In this document: one piece after another, positions 33,833-44,533 of the stretch
Layout: each line of letters begins with the position of its first letter
Numbering within the stretch: position 1 is the stretch's first letter
Assembly: GCA_946902985.2 (NCBI GenBank)
Contig: OX336394.1
Span: 273,579,496 to 273,643,495, forward strand
DNA: 64,000 nt
Direction of reading: 5' to 3'
From: Meconema thalassinum
Taxonomy: Eukaryota; Arthropoda; Insecta; Orthoptera; Tettigoniidae
Position numbers and translations under genes: made by a program
Notes under the pieces: generated by a model
Told to the model about the DNA's origin: nothing
Database searches by the model: none
What the model saw: the letters and a program-made list of their open reading frames with translations, nothing else

Positions 33833-34125
33833 TTTTCTTATAGTTGAAGATTTCTGTTAACGTACTGTATGTGTCTGATTATTTCAAACTGTTGAAAAGC
33901 TAAGGTTCCAAGCTTGCCTGTGCGAGGTTTAATTGTATTCCTTTGAAGTCCGTTACGTGATGGGGGGTTATAATATATTTTGCGTCACTTAACACGCACT
34001 TCACAGCTGACTGAATCACGGTACAGTTGTTTTCTTCTGGTTGAAGATTTTTCCCGACAGATTTGTCTAAACACTTCATACTGTTTGAAAGCTGATGTTT
34101 CAAGCTTGCTTTACATGACATTTAT
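33827..34125. repeat. Diverged direct duplication (~190-bp period)
   Basis: GGTACGGTGATTTTCTTATAG...TTGAAGATTTCTG, then CAAACTGTTGAAAAGCTAAG and TTCCAAGCTTGC (33827-33920), are echoed at 34018-34115 as GGTACAGTTGTTTTCTTC, GGTTGAAGATTTTTCCC, ACTGTTTGAAAGCTGATG and TTCAAGCTTGC. No function is inferred. The remainder of 34126-34409 shows nothing. Confidence 0.6.
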
Positions 34126-34417
34126 TTTTCTTAGGGCGCCCTTGACACAAAGGGAATGGGTTTATATTCAATGCTGCTTACACGTCCTGGGTTGGTGCTG
34201 TCGTACGTGCTGACCTGCAGTAGGGATTTTCTTTTATCCAGCGTAATTGACAAAAAATTAACATCTTATTTAGACAGTAGCGTATCCAAGATCGACAAAT
34301 GGGAGGGGTTATAGTAACTGGGGGATAACCTTAATTCGGGAAATTGTTGGACATAGTAATATGAAGCAACTCTCTTATCTCACACTCAATAAGTTAACAA
34401 AGATCTCCAAATTAGTG

Positions 34418-34749
34418 GGTTTTTTTTTGTTTTTTTTTTGTCGTGTAGCCTCCTGAGAGGCCGAGTGCAGGTCTTTCTAGGCGACGCCCGTGGGCGACCT
34501 GCGCGTCGGGATGAGAGATGGAATGGATGAAGATGAATGAAACTGGGCAAGGATGTGGAAGGAAGCGGCCGTGGCCTGTCAGAAGGTACTATCCCAGCAT
34601 TTGCCTGGTGTTGAAAATGGGAAACCATGGAAAACCATTTCAAGGACAGCCGACGGTGGGGCTCGAACCCACGCGCCTACCGAGTCAGCAGAGAGCTTGG
34701 CCCCTTGACCTAACGCGGCGCTTTAGCCCGCGTAGCCACTACTGTCGGT
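34418..34749 (-). mobile_element. SINE-D copy 2 with 8-bp TSD
   Basis: It is almost identical to the copy at 12048, with the same tRNA-like head on the minus strand and the same T-rich (A-rich on minus) tail. AATTAGTG is duplicated at 34410-34417 and 34750-34757. The high similarity between the two copies suggests recent activity of the family. Confidence 0.92.
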
Positions 34750-34757
34750 AATTAGTG

Positions 34758-35700
34758 TTAATATACCCAAATAGGTCCTTATTAAAGCATTTTATCTTAA
34801 TTAAAACTAGATTAATTTATACACAACTTCCCTCCCGCTAAGAAAAGAAAGCTGATTGCTTCCCTAGGAGAGATTTAAAATTATCTGAGTTTAGGCTCAG
34901 TATGAAAAATGCTAACTTATTTAGCGGGTAAAAGGGTAGATTGGCAACCCTGAGAGAAGGGAGTTATGCCGTGTCATGACGTCGTGTGTAGCCTCAATGA
35001 GGAGCCGGCCCGAAAGTTGGCAACAATACATCACCAAGCTGACGCAAACCACAACCATACCGTTTTCCCACGAAGCATGAGTTACAGACTCATCTGCAAG
35101 TGTCATTATTTAACTTAAGAAACTTTTATTTAGCTTATTAATTATCAGCAGTTCCGTTTTTTTGTTGTTGTAAAAATTCTAAAAGGAGTAGTGGGGGAGG
35201 ATGTCTAACCCCCAGTTACATCCCCTGGCTACGCCACTGTATTTAGAGCCCCATGATATTTTAGCGGATGAACCAGATCCTGAGAGTGAAAGTGAAGTGA
35301 CACCAGGAACACCACCATTATTACCTGTACCGAAGAGGAAGTGTTGTTTTATTCCCAGTAGGCTAGCCTATCAGGTGTTCGTGTTAGTAGGCCCATAGCG
35401 TGGGTAGGCCTACAGTTTCTCAGCCCTCCTAAACGTCGAGAAAATCACTGCATTTTTTTAAATAACGGTGGCATCGGATTGAAAGTTTTTAAATTGTGCC
35501 ATAGCGTATGGAAGAGGAAGTGTACGATCTCCATTTGGTAAACATAATGTCACATTTATTTGTTCAATGAGCTATAAAATGTTAGCGAGATACAATACAA
35601 ATGTTAACTCAGTTAAACGAAGAATAAAATAAGAAAACAGTTTGGTGTAGCTTACTTTTATGTAAACCTATGGATAACGTTTTTATTGACATTTAAACTA
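34758..35700. other. Unassigned stretch
   Basis: The ORF at 35201-35398 is acidic then Pro-rich (EPDPESESEVTPGTPPLLPV) with no known domain, and I do not call it a gene. The rest is AT-rich and featureless to my reading. Confidence 0.35.
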
Positions 35701-36998
35701 CCTAGTCTTACCATAAATACCGTCACAAAGTTTCCAATAAATTTTAACTGAATGGTTTGAGATATTTTAATATCCTAATGATATTAGTTAAATGGATGTG
35801 TAACAAATCAAAATCACATGTCATTATTCAAAATGGCCACCTTTGGCACGAACACAGTCCTTAACTCTTTGTGGCCTCTCATCAATTGAATTACGCACCA
35901 TTTCCATGGGAAAATCTGCTGCTGCCTTCCAAAGAGAACACTTTAAACTTTCAATATTTAGATGTCTCTTCTGGCAAGCCATCTCCTGAAGCTTGGACAA
36001 AAAAAAATTAGTCCAGGGGGTTTAGGTCTGGACTCGCAGAAGGCCAATCCGAAGTCAAAATAAAGTCTTGAACATTGGCCCCAAGCCACTCCTGAGATGT
36101 GCGAGCCTTATGTGCTGGAGCCGCATCCCGCTGAAAGCTCCAGCGTTCTCCATGGAAGAGAGTGTGACCAGTGGCTTCAACACTGTGTCCTGACACACTT
36201 TGACCGACGTTTTGACCCCTTTCTCGCAGAAATGGAGGTCTGTTGTACCTTCGTAGCTCACGCCCCACCACACCATGACAGATGAAGCATGATGGCCCCT
36301 CTGGATCTTTGGAGCCTTTTCAGCAGCTTGTGCAGAGCATGTGGCATATACCCTGTCATTTTGGGCATTAAAAGTCTCCTCAACACTGAAAATTTTTCAT
36401 CAGTAAAAAGGATTTTTGGTGACCATTTGCTGCGTAACGTGGCAGTGAGAGTTTTGATTTTAAGAGCCTATGTTCCTTCAGCACATTTGTGTGGTGTCCT
36501 TTCCGTCGTTTGTAGGCACGAAGTCCCAGGTCACTGCTCAATCTGGGAGACGAAGACATTTCGGAATTTTCAGCTCATAAGCCATCACAAACTGCCTCCG
36601 CACCGGTTTTTTTCGCAAACAAGCTGCCACTGATTTCACCAATCCTGGATTCCGCACAGTGCGTGGGCTTCCTACTCTGTCTCGGTCTTGCACAGTTCGA
36701 ATCTCGAGGAAGCGCTGGATAGTGCGGTACACGAACCTTTTGTTTATTTTGAGTTGCTGGCGAATTTTGAAAATATCAGCTGGGTATTTGCCTACCTTGT
36801 GCAATGCGGCCACAGCTACATGATTTTCGTGATCGCCCCATTCCATCTTAAAAACGAACCCACAGAACTTTCCACTACTGTAGCTGCACTCAGAATGACT
36901 CATAGCTGGTGTTACAACACAGGAATGCGGAGACCCTTACAAGGAAGGAAAGTACAATCACCCTCAAAAGTTGTGAGAGTATTTATGGTAAGACTAGG
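35701..36998 (-). mobile_element. DD37D mariner-like element with both TIRs and TA duplication
   Basis: The terminal inverted repeat CCTAGTCTTACCATAAATAC starts at 35701. Its reverse complement ends at 36998, and the match continues through TCACAA with a two-base difference. TA flanks at 35699-35700 and 36999-37000. A length of 1298 bp is normal for a mariner. It contains one transposase frame on the minus strand. Confidence 0.93.
35824..36903 (-). pseudogene. Mariner-like DD37D transposase, frameshifted
   Basis: The N-terminus (36903-36540) carries the helix-turn-helix region: KYPADIFKIRQQLKINKRFV, YRTIQRF, DRVGSPRTVRN. The first catalytic Asp is in FTDEK (about 36410). Frameshifts follow near 36380 and in the 36270-36540 segment. 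The second Asp is in FQRDAAPAHKART (about 36150). DWPSASPDLNPLD (about 36010) holds the third, 37 residues on, giving DD37D spacing. The C-terminal tail closes at a stop near 35824 (GGHFE). The catalytic triad positions survive, but at least two frameshifts and the split ORFs at 36055-36276 and 36008-36271 rule out activity. Confidence 0.9.
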
Positions 36999-37495
36999 TA
37001 GAGACTTTGTTCTCCGACAGTAAGTGAAATAAAGCACGACTGATCAAAATAAGATCGCAGCTGCCAGGAAACTCCGTGTCCAGATTTTGGGAAGAGCAGC
37101 GCTATAATATGTGGGCCGTGATGGGTGCAAGCACACTAACTGCGAATATGTGCTAGATGCGTATAAGTGCTAGTTCCGGATAAACCAAATTGATACCTTT
37201 TTGGTGCTAGTTGCGTACATTACCTATGCAGCATTTAGTTCTCACAGATCTGGCCAGGTGTAGGCATTCTACTTCATTTTTACTGTTTCATTACATTTTT
37301 ACGCCGGGGTCCTAACTTAACCTAACCTCTAACCCGGCTCACCACCCCAGTCATTTTAATTGACTTGCAGAACAAGCACATGTAAACGGTATCTGCAAGT
37401 TACTGCAAGTTATTGCTCCAAGAACTTGCTGGTGTAAGCGCAGCTTTAGATACTACTTAAGAGTATCTGCGTTACAGTTACTTATTTTAATTTCT
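36999..37495. other. Unassigned stretch
   Basis: No gene or repeat is recognised in this interval. The last bases before HE-unrelated H1, at 37496-37530, are a truncated SINE-A head (GGGTTCAAACCCGGCCGAAG, then TCGTCGGATT). Confidence 0.4.
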
Positions 37496-37531
37496 ATCGC
37501 GGGTTCAAACCCGGCCGAAGTCGTCGGATTT

Positions 37532-38937
37532 AATGTGTAACATCTTTCCCCTCGGTTGCTGGATATTTTTGTGGGAGTGATTTTTAAAAATGGGACAGAA
37601 GTGGATCGGACGCAAGTAGATCGGACAGAAGTGGATCGGACGGAAGTGTGTAAGATGCACTGCCAGCTGGATCGCATCCAGCTAGCAGTGGTAAGAGAAA
37701 ACAATGAGCGCGCTGTGGCGGAGATTAGTACCAGGACGAACTGTCGGTTATGTGGAGTGTATATCGCATAAGGGATACCTCAAGGTTTGGAGGCCCATTA
37801 AAGATATTCGTACAATAAATCATCTTCAAGTTATCGTTCTTCGGTGTGAAAATATTCTTTATATCATATTTGCTGAAAACAATTATGATTTATTAAGGGT
37901 CTGTTTTTCAATCTCTGGATAAAAGTGATGGGCATCCACTCGCCGAGTAACTTTGCTCAACACTTTTATACCTTCGGTATTCGAAACATGGGAAACGCTC
38001 ATGCGAACTCTGGTTTCAACTGATTGAAACATAAACCAAATAGGCAAAGTCTTCGTATCAGTATTTAAATGATGATATGCTTTAATATGAAACATTGTAA
38101 CTAGTCGGCAATGCCAGTATTATGTTTCTGCGCAATGGCTATTCAGATATTAACCCACATTGCGGTAATGCAGTGATCAATATAATATATATAAATATGT
38201 TTATACGGGAAATGGGCTAGCCTTTCATGGACCACTATAGGCATTCCCTTTACTGTCAAGAAGGCGTATTAATAACTAATTTAAAACTCAATTTCACGCA
38301 GGAACATTATCGAAAAAAAGCAAAATATCAATGGAGCATAAAAAATACTTCCATATTATTATCGGCACGTGAAAATACGTAACCGTCTTGTACTCTAAAT
38401 TTCTGTGGTTGTAATAGCTGCGATCATTGCGTCTTGGTCTGCGAATCATGAGGTCTCAGGTTCGGTCCCCAGTGTTGGCAATTATTTTTGCTGCCGGATT
38501 ATCGATTTAAACGATATTTATCATAACATTATGCGTCATTTCTACAGAATCTACATGAAATTGCGACTTATTTCATTTCAATTACAATAGTTTGCACAGA
38601 GCAGGAGTTGGGAAATTTGATTGTATTGAACATTATTTCTAGTAGTCTATAGATAGGCTAGACTAGGGTTTCATTCCTCCTCTTAATTTACAATATAATA
38701 TGTGATGTTTGTTCAAACAAGTGTGACAGTAGAATATCTCCAATTCAATCTATAAGTTACATTCATCATAGTACCAGTATGAAAACGGAGCCTAAATTAA
38801 CATTAAGAATGTCCAAGCTGTAGTGTACGAGTAGGATAACATGTCAGATGACTTCACATATATTTCATCTCAATTTCATAGTAGGATAACATGTCAGATG
38901 TTACACATCATATGCGACTACTGTAAGGCTCGTATCA
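37532..38937 (+). repeat. H element copy 1 (non-coding interspersed repeat)
   Basis: It begins ATGTGTAACATCTTTCCCCT, TCGGTTGCTGGATATTTTTG and GTGGGAGTGATTTT. A run of short GGAC(A/G)GAAGTGGATC units (37598-37645) and a CACTGCCAGCTGGAT...ATCCAGCTAGCAGTGG palindrome (37663-37692) come next. Then AACAATGAGCGCGC, CGCTCATGCGAACTCTGGTT and TTAAAACTCAATTTCACGCA. It ends with TGCGACTACTGTAAGGCTCG. Copies lie at 42943 and 59082. ORFs at 37453-38095 are not genes. Confidence 0.75.
38425..38490 (+). repeat. tRNA-like segment inside H1
   Basis: GCGATCATTGCGTCTTGGTC followed by CTCAGGTTCGGTCCCCAG resembles a tRNA A-box region and a B box (GGTTCGGTCC). A clean cloverleaf does not form, so I read it as a SINE head or relic, not a tRNA gene. 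Confidence 0.35.
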
Positions 38938-39292
38938 CTTTTAAGAGCGTTAAAATCCTTCAGTATGCCTTCCTTCAGAGGGGAAGTAAAGCTGGCAGTC
39001 CCATGTTATAGATTTATGGCATGTAAAAGATCCTTCCACTAATTAAACTTGTGTGAAGCTAACTTTCTAGGTTAGATTTCGTTAAAACGCTCTATCAAAG
39101 TTCCAACATTCACCACTAGCTGTCAGTGATATCTATTAGAGAATGCTGGAACTACTTAAAATTAAACGGAACTTGTAGCTCACCCCATGGGTGTCCGCTT
39201 GAAGCAGCTACAGCCTCTGGCGAGCCGAACATGTCGTCGGACACTGCCAGCACTAAAAGCCATACGCTAAATAAATAAATAAATAAATTTAA
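38938..39292 (+). mobile_element. SINE-C copy 2 (head missing): A-type body joined to B-type tail
   Basis: TTTTAAGAGCGTTAAAATCC and CAGTATGCCTTCCTTCAGAG are the SINE-A body. After GGAACTACTTAAAATTAAAC it changes to the SINE-B tail GGAACTTGTAGCTCACCCCA, CGAGCCGAACATGTCGTCGG, ACTAAAAGCCATACGCTAAA, then (AAAT)n. The junction is the same as in the copy at 32102. It inserted at the end of H1. Confidence 0.85.
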
Positions 39293-39634
39293 TTTGTAAT
39301 GTCGTTACTACCTCGTTACCGCAAACTGTTCCTAGTAACGACATTAGAAGAAACACGTACCCCCCCCCCCCTCCTTGTTAAAACATGATGTCCCTTAAAG
39401 AACTGCTTTCCTTAAAAGTCATAATATAATTTCCATTCTTTGTTCCATTTTGTGTAGAAAGATTCAGCTCAACTGCGCTAGACAAATGGCTACAACAAAT
39501 AACAAAATTACGCTGTGAAACATCTCTTCACGAAGTCTCTCACACTATCTTACTATGTTGCCAATGGTCCTACAATAAGAAAACTTTGAATCCATCTCCT
39601 GTGTTGTTTAACTAGTAATTAATTACTAGCAGCG

Positions 39635-39705
39635 TGCCGTAGTGGTATCGTTCTCGCCTGCTGTATCCAACGTTGCAGGATCGAATCCTGTCGCAGTCAT
39701 TTGTC
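39635..39705 (+). repeat. tRNA-like SINE head preceding the Penelope-like RT
   Basis: GTGCCGTAGTGGTATCGTTC is A-box-like and GCAGGATCGAATCCTGTC contains a B box (GATCGAATC). The acceptor arms do not pair cleanly, so it is not called as a tRNA. The interval 39293-39634 has only a C-run near 39361-39371. Confidence 0.45.
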
Positions 39706-39729
39706 ATTGGAACACAACGGAACTAGTAA

Positions 39730-41235
39730 CTGCATTAAACATGCTCCTATTGAAACCTAGCTTGCGGCTAGTATCTTTTGATATAACTAACATGTACACC
39801 AACATTCGAATTAATGAAGCAATCAGTATTATCGAAAACAATTTAAAGATAAACAACTTGACAAAGGAAACCGAAGAGATCGGGAAATTACTGAGGGTCG
39901 TTCTCAGCCAAAACGTGTTTCAATTTGACTTAGCCATGGTGTCACCGCTCAGTGGGTGAATTGCCGACATCATCATTAACACACTGGAAAATGCGTTCCT
40001 AGAAAATAACTCGGCAAAGGGAATAATACAGTGGAAAAGATACGTGGATGATGTACTCGTAATTTGCATCTACGACACTTAATTAACAAGCAAAGAAACA
40101 ATACTCCATGCCATTAATAGTGTAAGGGCCTCGAAGGGCTTATACAATGTTGAGTGAGGGGGTGAGTTAAGTGTCGGAGTGTTAAGGGCTGTTTAAGTGG
40201 CTGTTTTGTGTAAGGTTGGGCGAGGGACGTTTATTTAGCTTAGACGTGCTCGAGGAAGAGCTACCAAGTGTTCGGGGGTGACTGGCGAGCTCGGGGGTGA
40301 GGTATTTGTGAAGGGGTCGAAGGATAACTGGTAACCTGCTGATGAGCTGTGATTACTCAATACATGCGGGCAGCGTGTACAAGTGAGTGTTATGAGCAGA
40401 CTTGCTGACTGGAGCTCTGTGGCGAGTCGTCAGGCGAACTGCTTACATGATGCTTTTAAACAATTAAGTATTACTGGGCCCTACTGGGTGAGGGTTGGAG
40501 GATAGGGGATTATCCTACAATCAAATGAGATCAATAAAGTTAATACCAGTAGGTTTAATGATCACTTCTTTAGTGAGGTGTAATTATTCCACAGACCAGA
40601 CTTCAGTGCTACTGGTCTTAGAGTTTAAACAAGGCGATTACAAAGTGTAAAAGGGTTAGGGTGTAAGGGGTGGATGTAAAGGATGTATCTCGTAAGCACA
40701 CTTACCCCCAGATGGCGGCTGTCACGATGTAAACCTTCAGAGGTTCGGTTGGTCACAGACCTCGAGTGAGTTGAGTGACTCCCTTTTATAAGTCTGGTAC
40801 TGCAAGGTAGACATTACCAGCACATTCCTGGCTAGCTGCCTCTTAGTGTAGGGGTCGTGTGAGTTCAAAAGGGTCATGTGAGTTCAAAAGGGTTTTGTGA
40901 GTTCAGTTAGTGTATTAGATTATGGCTAATTATAGTGTATCTGGAATAGTGTTAGGGATATAGGGGCGATAATGTAATGTAAGAGGTGCATCCCCCAAAG
41001 GGATGCAACAATAGCCTACACCACTCCATTTAATTCACTAAGGAATCCGAAACCGATCGGAAAATTAACTATCTCGACATTATCGAACGTAAAGATAATG
41101 AACTTTCAGATTCTATTTTCCGAAAACCAACACAAACGTCGCATGCAATACCATCAGTCCAATCACCCCTGTACGCATAAATTAGCGGGCTTCAATTCAA
41201 TGGTACACGGGGCTTTAAACATACCCATGCCAAAA
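39730..41235 (+). pseudogene. Penelope-like element reverse transcriptase, interrupted by an 892-bp insert
   Basis: Left part: LRLVSFDITNMYTNIRIN (about 39775), a diverged QNVFQFD...SPLSG with a stop (39957-39959), ADIIINTLENAFLE, then the catalytic block WKRYVDDVLVI (about 40035-40070). Right part after the insert: FTKESETDRKINYLDIIERK, then DSIFRKPTQTSHAIPSVQS (about 41035-41165). That order (FDITNxYTNI, YVDDV, INYLDI, FRKPTxT) is characteristic of Penelope-like RTs, not LINE or LTR RTs. No GIY-YIG endonuclease domain is visible. Several stops make it inactive. Confidence 0.85.
40125..41016. mobile_element. 892-bp insertion inside the Penelope-like RT, TA-flanked
   Basis: Removing 40125-41016 and one TA joins AATAGTGTA to CACCACTCC. 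This restores the RT frame INSVHHSI(stop)FTKESETD. TA is present on both sides (40123-40124 and 41017-41018). The ends (AGGGCCTCGAAGGGCT and ATAGCC) form only a weak inverted repeat, and a GCATCCC/GGGATGC hairpin sits just inside the right end (40988-41006). No ORF is seen, and GTGAGTTCAAAAGGGT is tandemly repeated near 40858-40895. It is probably a non-autonomous DNA transposon. Confidence 0.7.
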
Positions 41236-41364
41236 CATAATTACAATAAGTAAATCAGAATAATCAAGCAAATAGCTAAAGAGCTAGAGGAAGCTGAACA
41301 CACTTTGTCAGCAGATGCTACTGGGGATGGTGACAGGCCGATCCGCTCACTTGGGTCTAAGGAA

Positions 41365-41562
41365 GGGTTAGGGAAGGGATTTGGAAAGAAGTCGACCGTA
41401 GACCTGTTGAAAGTAACCGTCCCAGCATTTGCATGGTGGTGAAAATGGGAAACCACGAAAACCATTTTCATGACAGCTGACGCGGAATTGAACCCACGCT
41501 CTTTCGATGCCTGCGAGGCAGGAGGTAGCGCGTCTGCCCTCTCGACCACCGCAGCCGGTCTC
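41365..41562 (-). mobile_element. SINE-L copy 2
   Basis: On the minus strand: ACCGGCTGCGGTGGTCGAGA head, a GGGTTCAATTCC B box, body GGTTTTCGTGGTTTCCCATT and GCAAATGCTGGGACGG. It matches 25434-25640. ORFs at 41241-41628 are SINE frames. Confidence 0.8.
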
Positions 41563-42061
41563 CGGTATTGTTCCCAATTCCAATTTTGATCCTCTCGAAT
41601 TCTCGTGATACCTGCCCTGTCTCAACAATGTCCGGGTAGAATGTTTACGTTTAACTCATGAAATCAAACCAACCTGTCTGAAAGTGATTATAGTTCTTGC
41701 ACTTTCCTCGTTAACGTGAGGCTCGCTGGGCGGATATGTTAACATTCCATGGCTGCCCGGAGCTAAGGCTTTGCCAGCGCGAGGCACAGCGTTGTCTACT
41801 TTCCACCGTAGCTACGGAGAGCAAGCAACGAGACAGAACTGCGTGCAAATGTGCAACACTGGACACCTGACACCTGCGTGAAACGTGAGCTGGCCGTCAG
41901 GGCGGGACTTTGGAGTCCACGTGGAGTGATAGAGGAAGCATTCTATTGGTTAACAACCGTCAGTTATTGGTCAGTAGCGAACAATGGTTATTATCGGCGC
42001 GTGCTACTGCCTCACGTTTTAATCGCCGCTCGTTAACCAGGAAAGTGAGGGAACTATAACT
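41563..42061. other. Unassigned stretch
   Basis: No recognisable gene or repeat. The ORF at 41851-42036 has no domain. Base composition is somewhat GC-richer than its neighbours. Confidence 0.35.
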
Positions 42062-42645
42062 AGAGCCCTGTGCGGATAAACAAAACCTTATCTGCATCCG
42101 CCCCACACCCGCACGACTGGTATTCGCATCCGCCCCTATTTTTTCCGCATTCGCACGTTTGTTATCATTATCTACTGGATCGTTAGGCCCCTTAATCTAA
42201 CAATTATCATCATCATCATATCTACTGGCATTACAATAATATGTTTAATTAGATAAAGCATAAATTACTAAAGCAACATATTTAGAAATTTGAGGAAAAA
42301 TTCGCTCTCATTGGCTATGTATGTCATGTGCTTGGTTTAAAAGGAATGTTCTACAGCCAGAATTGCAACCCTTTCCTGTTCGGAGTGTTAATTATGCTTA
42401 ATGACATACGTAATTTGAATGAGATTAGCTTAAATCATCATCTTACATTTGTCATGAAAAAAAAAAACATAACTGAAAAATATTATGTCATAAAGGTCCT
42501 AGTAGTGTTTTAAACAAGTTCGGATTGTATTCTAAAAACCATCCGCAAATATTCTCCAAACATTATCTGCAGCTTGTCCGCTTTCCGCACAGCCATTGTA
42601 AACTATATCCGCATGGCGAAATATTTCCGCGCAGGGCTTTAACTA
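42062..42645 (+). mobile_element. I element copy 1 (TIR element, GCGGAT-rich ends)
   Basis: It starts AGAGCCCTGTGCGGATAAAC and ends TTCCGCGCAGGGCTTT, an imperfect inverted repeat (AGAGCCCTGCGCGGATAAAC type). GCGGAT/ATCCGC motifs repeat near both ends and the middle is AT-rich. A second copy in opposite orientation lies at 42742-44935. A SINE-E stub is inserted at 42179. No transposase is encoded. Confidence 0.75.
42179..42218 (+). mobile_element. 40-bp SINE-E 3' stub with 10-bp TSD
   Basis: GTTAGGCCCCTTAATCTAAC and the ATC-rich tail are the last bases of SINE-E. TATCTACTGG is duplicated at 42169-42178 and 42219-42228. The other I copy has the uninterrupted site (near 44768-44790, one TATCTACTGG on the minus strand). 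Confidence 0.92.
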
Positions 42646-42942
42646 TAACAATAACCCTCATGAGCTGTTGCTAATACCGGGAAGGACCAAGTTTTTTTTT
42701 CTCGCATGTTGCACATTGTCTCAGCGTGAATATGATAGCCAAAGCCCTGCGCGGATGCGGATATCCGCAAAATTTGTCGCCTTGCGGAAATTGTTTGCTT
42801 GGCTGTGCAGATAGCGGACAAACTGCGGATAATGTTTGGAGTAAATTAGCGGTTAGTTTTTAGATTACAATCCGAACTTTTTGAATACCATTAATAGGAC
42901 TTGATGTTTATGACATATCATACTTTTCCCATTATGTTTTTG

Positions 42943-44533
42943 ATGTGTAACATCTTTCCACTCGGTATCTGGATATTTTTGTGGCACTCGGCAGCTGGAC
43001 ATTTTTGTGGGAGTGATTTTGGAAAAGAGACGGAAGTGGATGGGACGGAAGTGCATGGGACGGAAACAATGAGCGCGCGCGGTGGCGGAGATCGGTACAA
43101 TGACGTACTGTAAGCCATGTGACTATGTGGAATGTAAATCGCATACGGTTTACCTCAAGAATTGGAGGCCCCGTTAAAGAAATTGCAGGCGGCTTCGGTG
43201 GCGTAGTTGGTAGCATGCTGAGCTTCTATGCCCAAGATAGCGGGTTCAAACCCGGCCGAAGCCGTCGGATTTTTTAAGAGCGTTAAAAATCCCTCAGTAT
43301 GCCTTCCTTCGGAGGGGAAGTAAAGCCGGCGGTCCCATGTCATAGATTTATGGCATGTTAAAGATCTTTCCACTAATTACACCTGTGTGAAACTAAATTG
43401 GATAGGTTAAGAATGTAAACAACGCTCTTAGGTTGCTACGTTCGTTGCCAAGAGCCGACTGCGGTGGCGTCTAGTAGCTAGTTCTGAACTAGGCCTAGTA
43501 GTCGTTGACGGTGGCGTTTGGTGGCAAAAGTAGGAACTATTTGAAAATTCAAAGTTGCAGTCTCTACTTGAATTAAAAAACAGATACACACACTAATACA
43601 GTCATCACAATTAACACCGGTTATCAGACAGATTCTACACACACCCAAAGTACACGGGGCTACATGACCGCGTTGTCGCAGCCCCTAAACTAAGGAACCA
43701 ACCAACCAACCTAAAGAAATTGCTTCAATAAATCATCTTTAAATTGTCGTTCTTTGGTGTGAAAATATTCATTATATCATATTTGCTGAAAACAATTACG
43801 ATTTATTAAATCTTCATATTTTTGCTGTATTCTTATTTAATGTAAGCACTCGATACGTCGAGTGCTATATCGCATCAACCAACACTCCAAGCAATGTAGG
43901 AATTCAGTATATTAACACCGACTACTAACAATAATTGAAACTTCGTTGGTCCAAATAGCTTAATCACTTAATCAGTTTGTATTTTGTAGTGAAAACACCC
44001 ATACATAGCCATAGCCCAAAAGTTACACTTCTAACATGTGCAGATAAACTTGCCAGCTGATTGAAATCGAGTTCGTAGTTGTGTGCGCGAACCGCTAGAT
44101 GGCACGCATAGTTGGTGTCGCCAGTTTCTCGTGGGAGTTACCACTATTATCATATTAAGCTATTTGGTTGGTCTAAACGTATCAGTGGGAGAAACGCCTT
44201 TAATATACCTACTGCACACCTAATTTTTAATCGCGCCTATACTTGGCAGTGCGCTATATCGGCAATAAGAGGCCATTTTCAATAACACCGCTGGCATGGG
44301 TTCACTAACTGGCCGGTATAAAGCGCAGCTCGCATCAAGTAGGCAGTGGATTGCTCCCGCATACAGTTGCAGGTATATGTCACTACTGCAGATGCATTGG
44401 AGAATCATTTCATGTTTGTTGGCACAAGGTAGCACTATGAGTTCATTCTTTAAAAAATGCGAGTAAGTAATATGGAATTATTCGAATAACATGTCAGATG
44501 CTACACATCATATGCGACTACTGTAAGGTTCGT
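42943..44533 (+). repeat. H element copy 2, inserted in I copy 2 and hosting SINE-A copy 4
   Basis: It opens GATGTGTAACATCTTTCCAC and TGTGGGAGTGATTTTGGAAA, is broken by a SINE-A at 43187-43711, and then continues CTTCAATAAATCATCTTTAA. A 20-bp hairpin, GCACTCGATACGTCGAGTGC, lies near 43846-43865. It ends TGCGACTACTGTAAGGTTCG. Start and end match H1. ORFs at 42865-44435 have no domains. Confidence 0.75.
43187..43711 (+). mobile_element. SINE-A copy 4, full length, with 12-bp TSD
   Basis: TAAAGAAATTGC is duplicated at 43175-43186 and 43712-43723. The head GGCGGCTTCGGTGGCGTAGT, B box GGGTTCAAACCCGG, body CCTCAGTATGCCTTCCTTCG and tail GTTGTCGCAGCCCCTAAACT are complete at 525 bp. It is the best reference copy for the family. 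Confidence 0.95.

Noticed and set aside
35201..35398. Acidic, Pro-rich 65-residue ORF
   Set aside because: No domain, no conserved context and no splice evidence that I can see.
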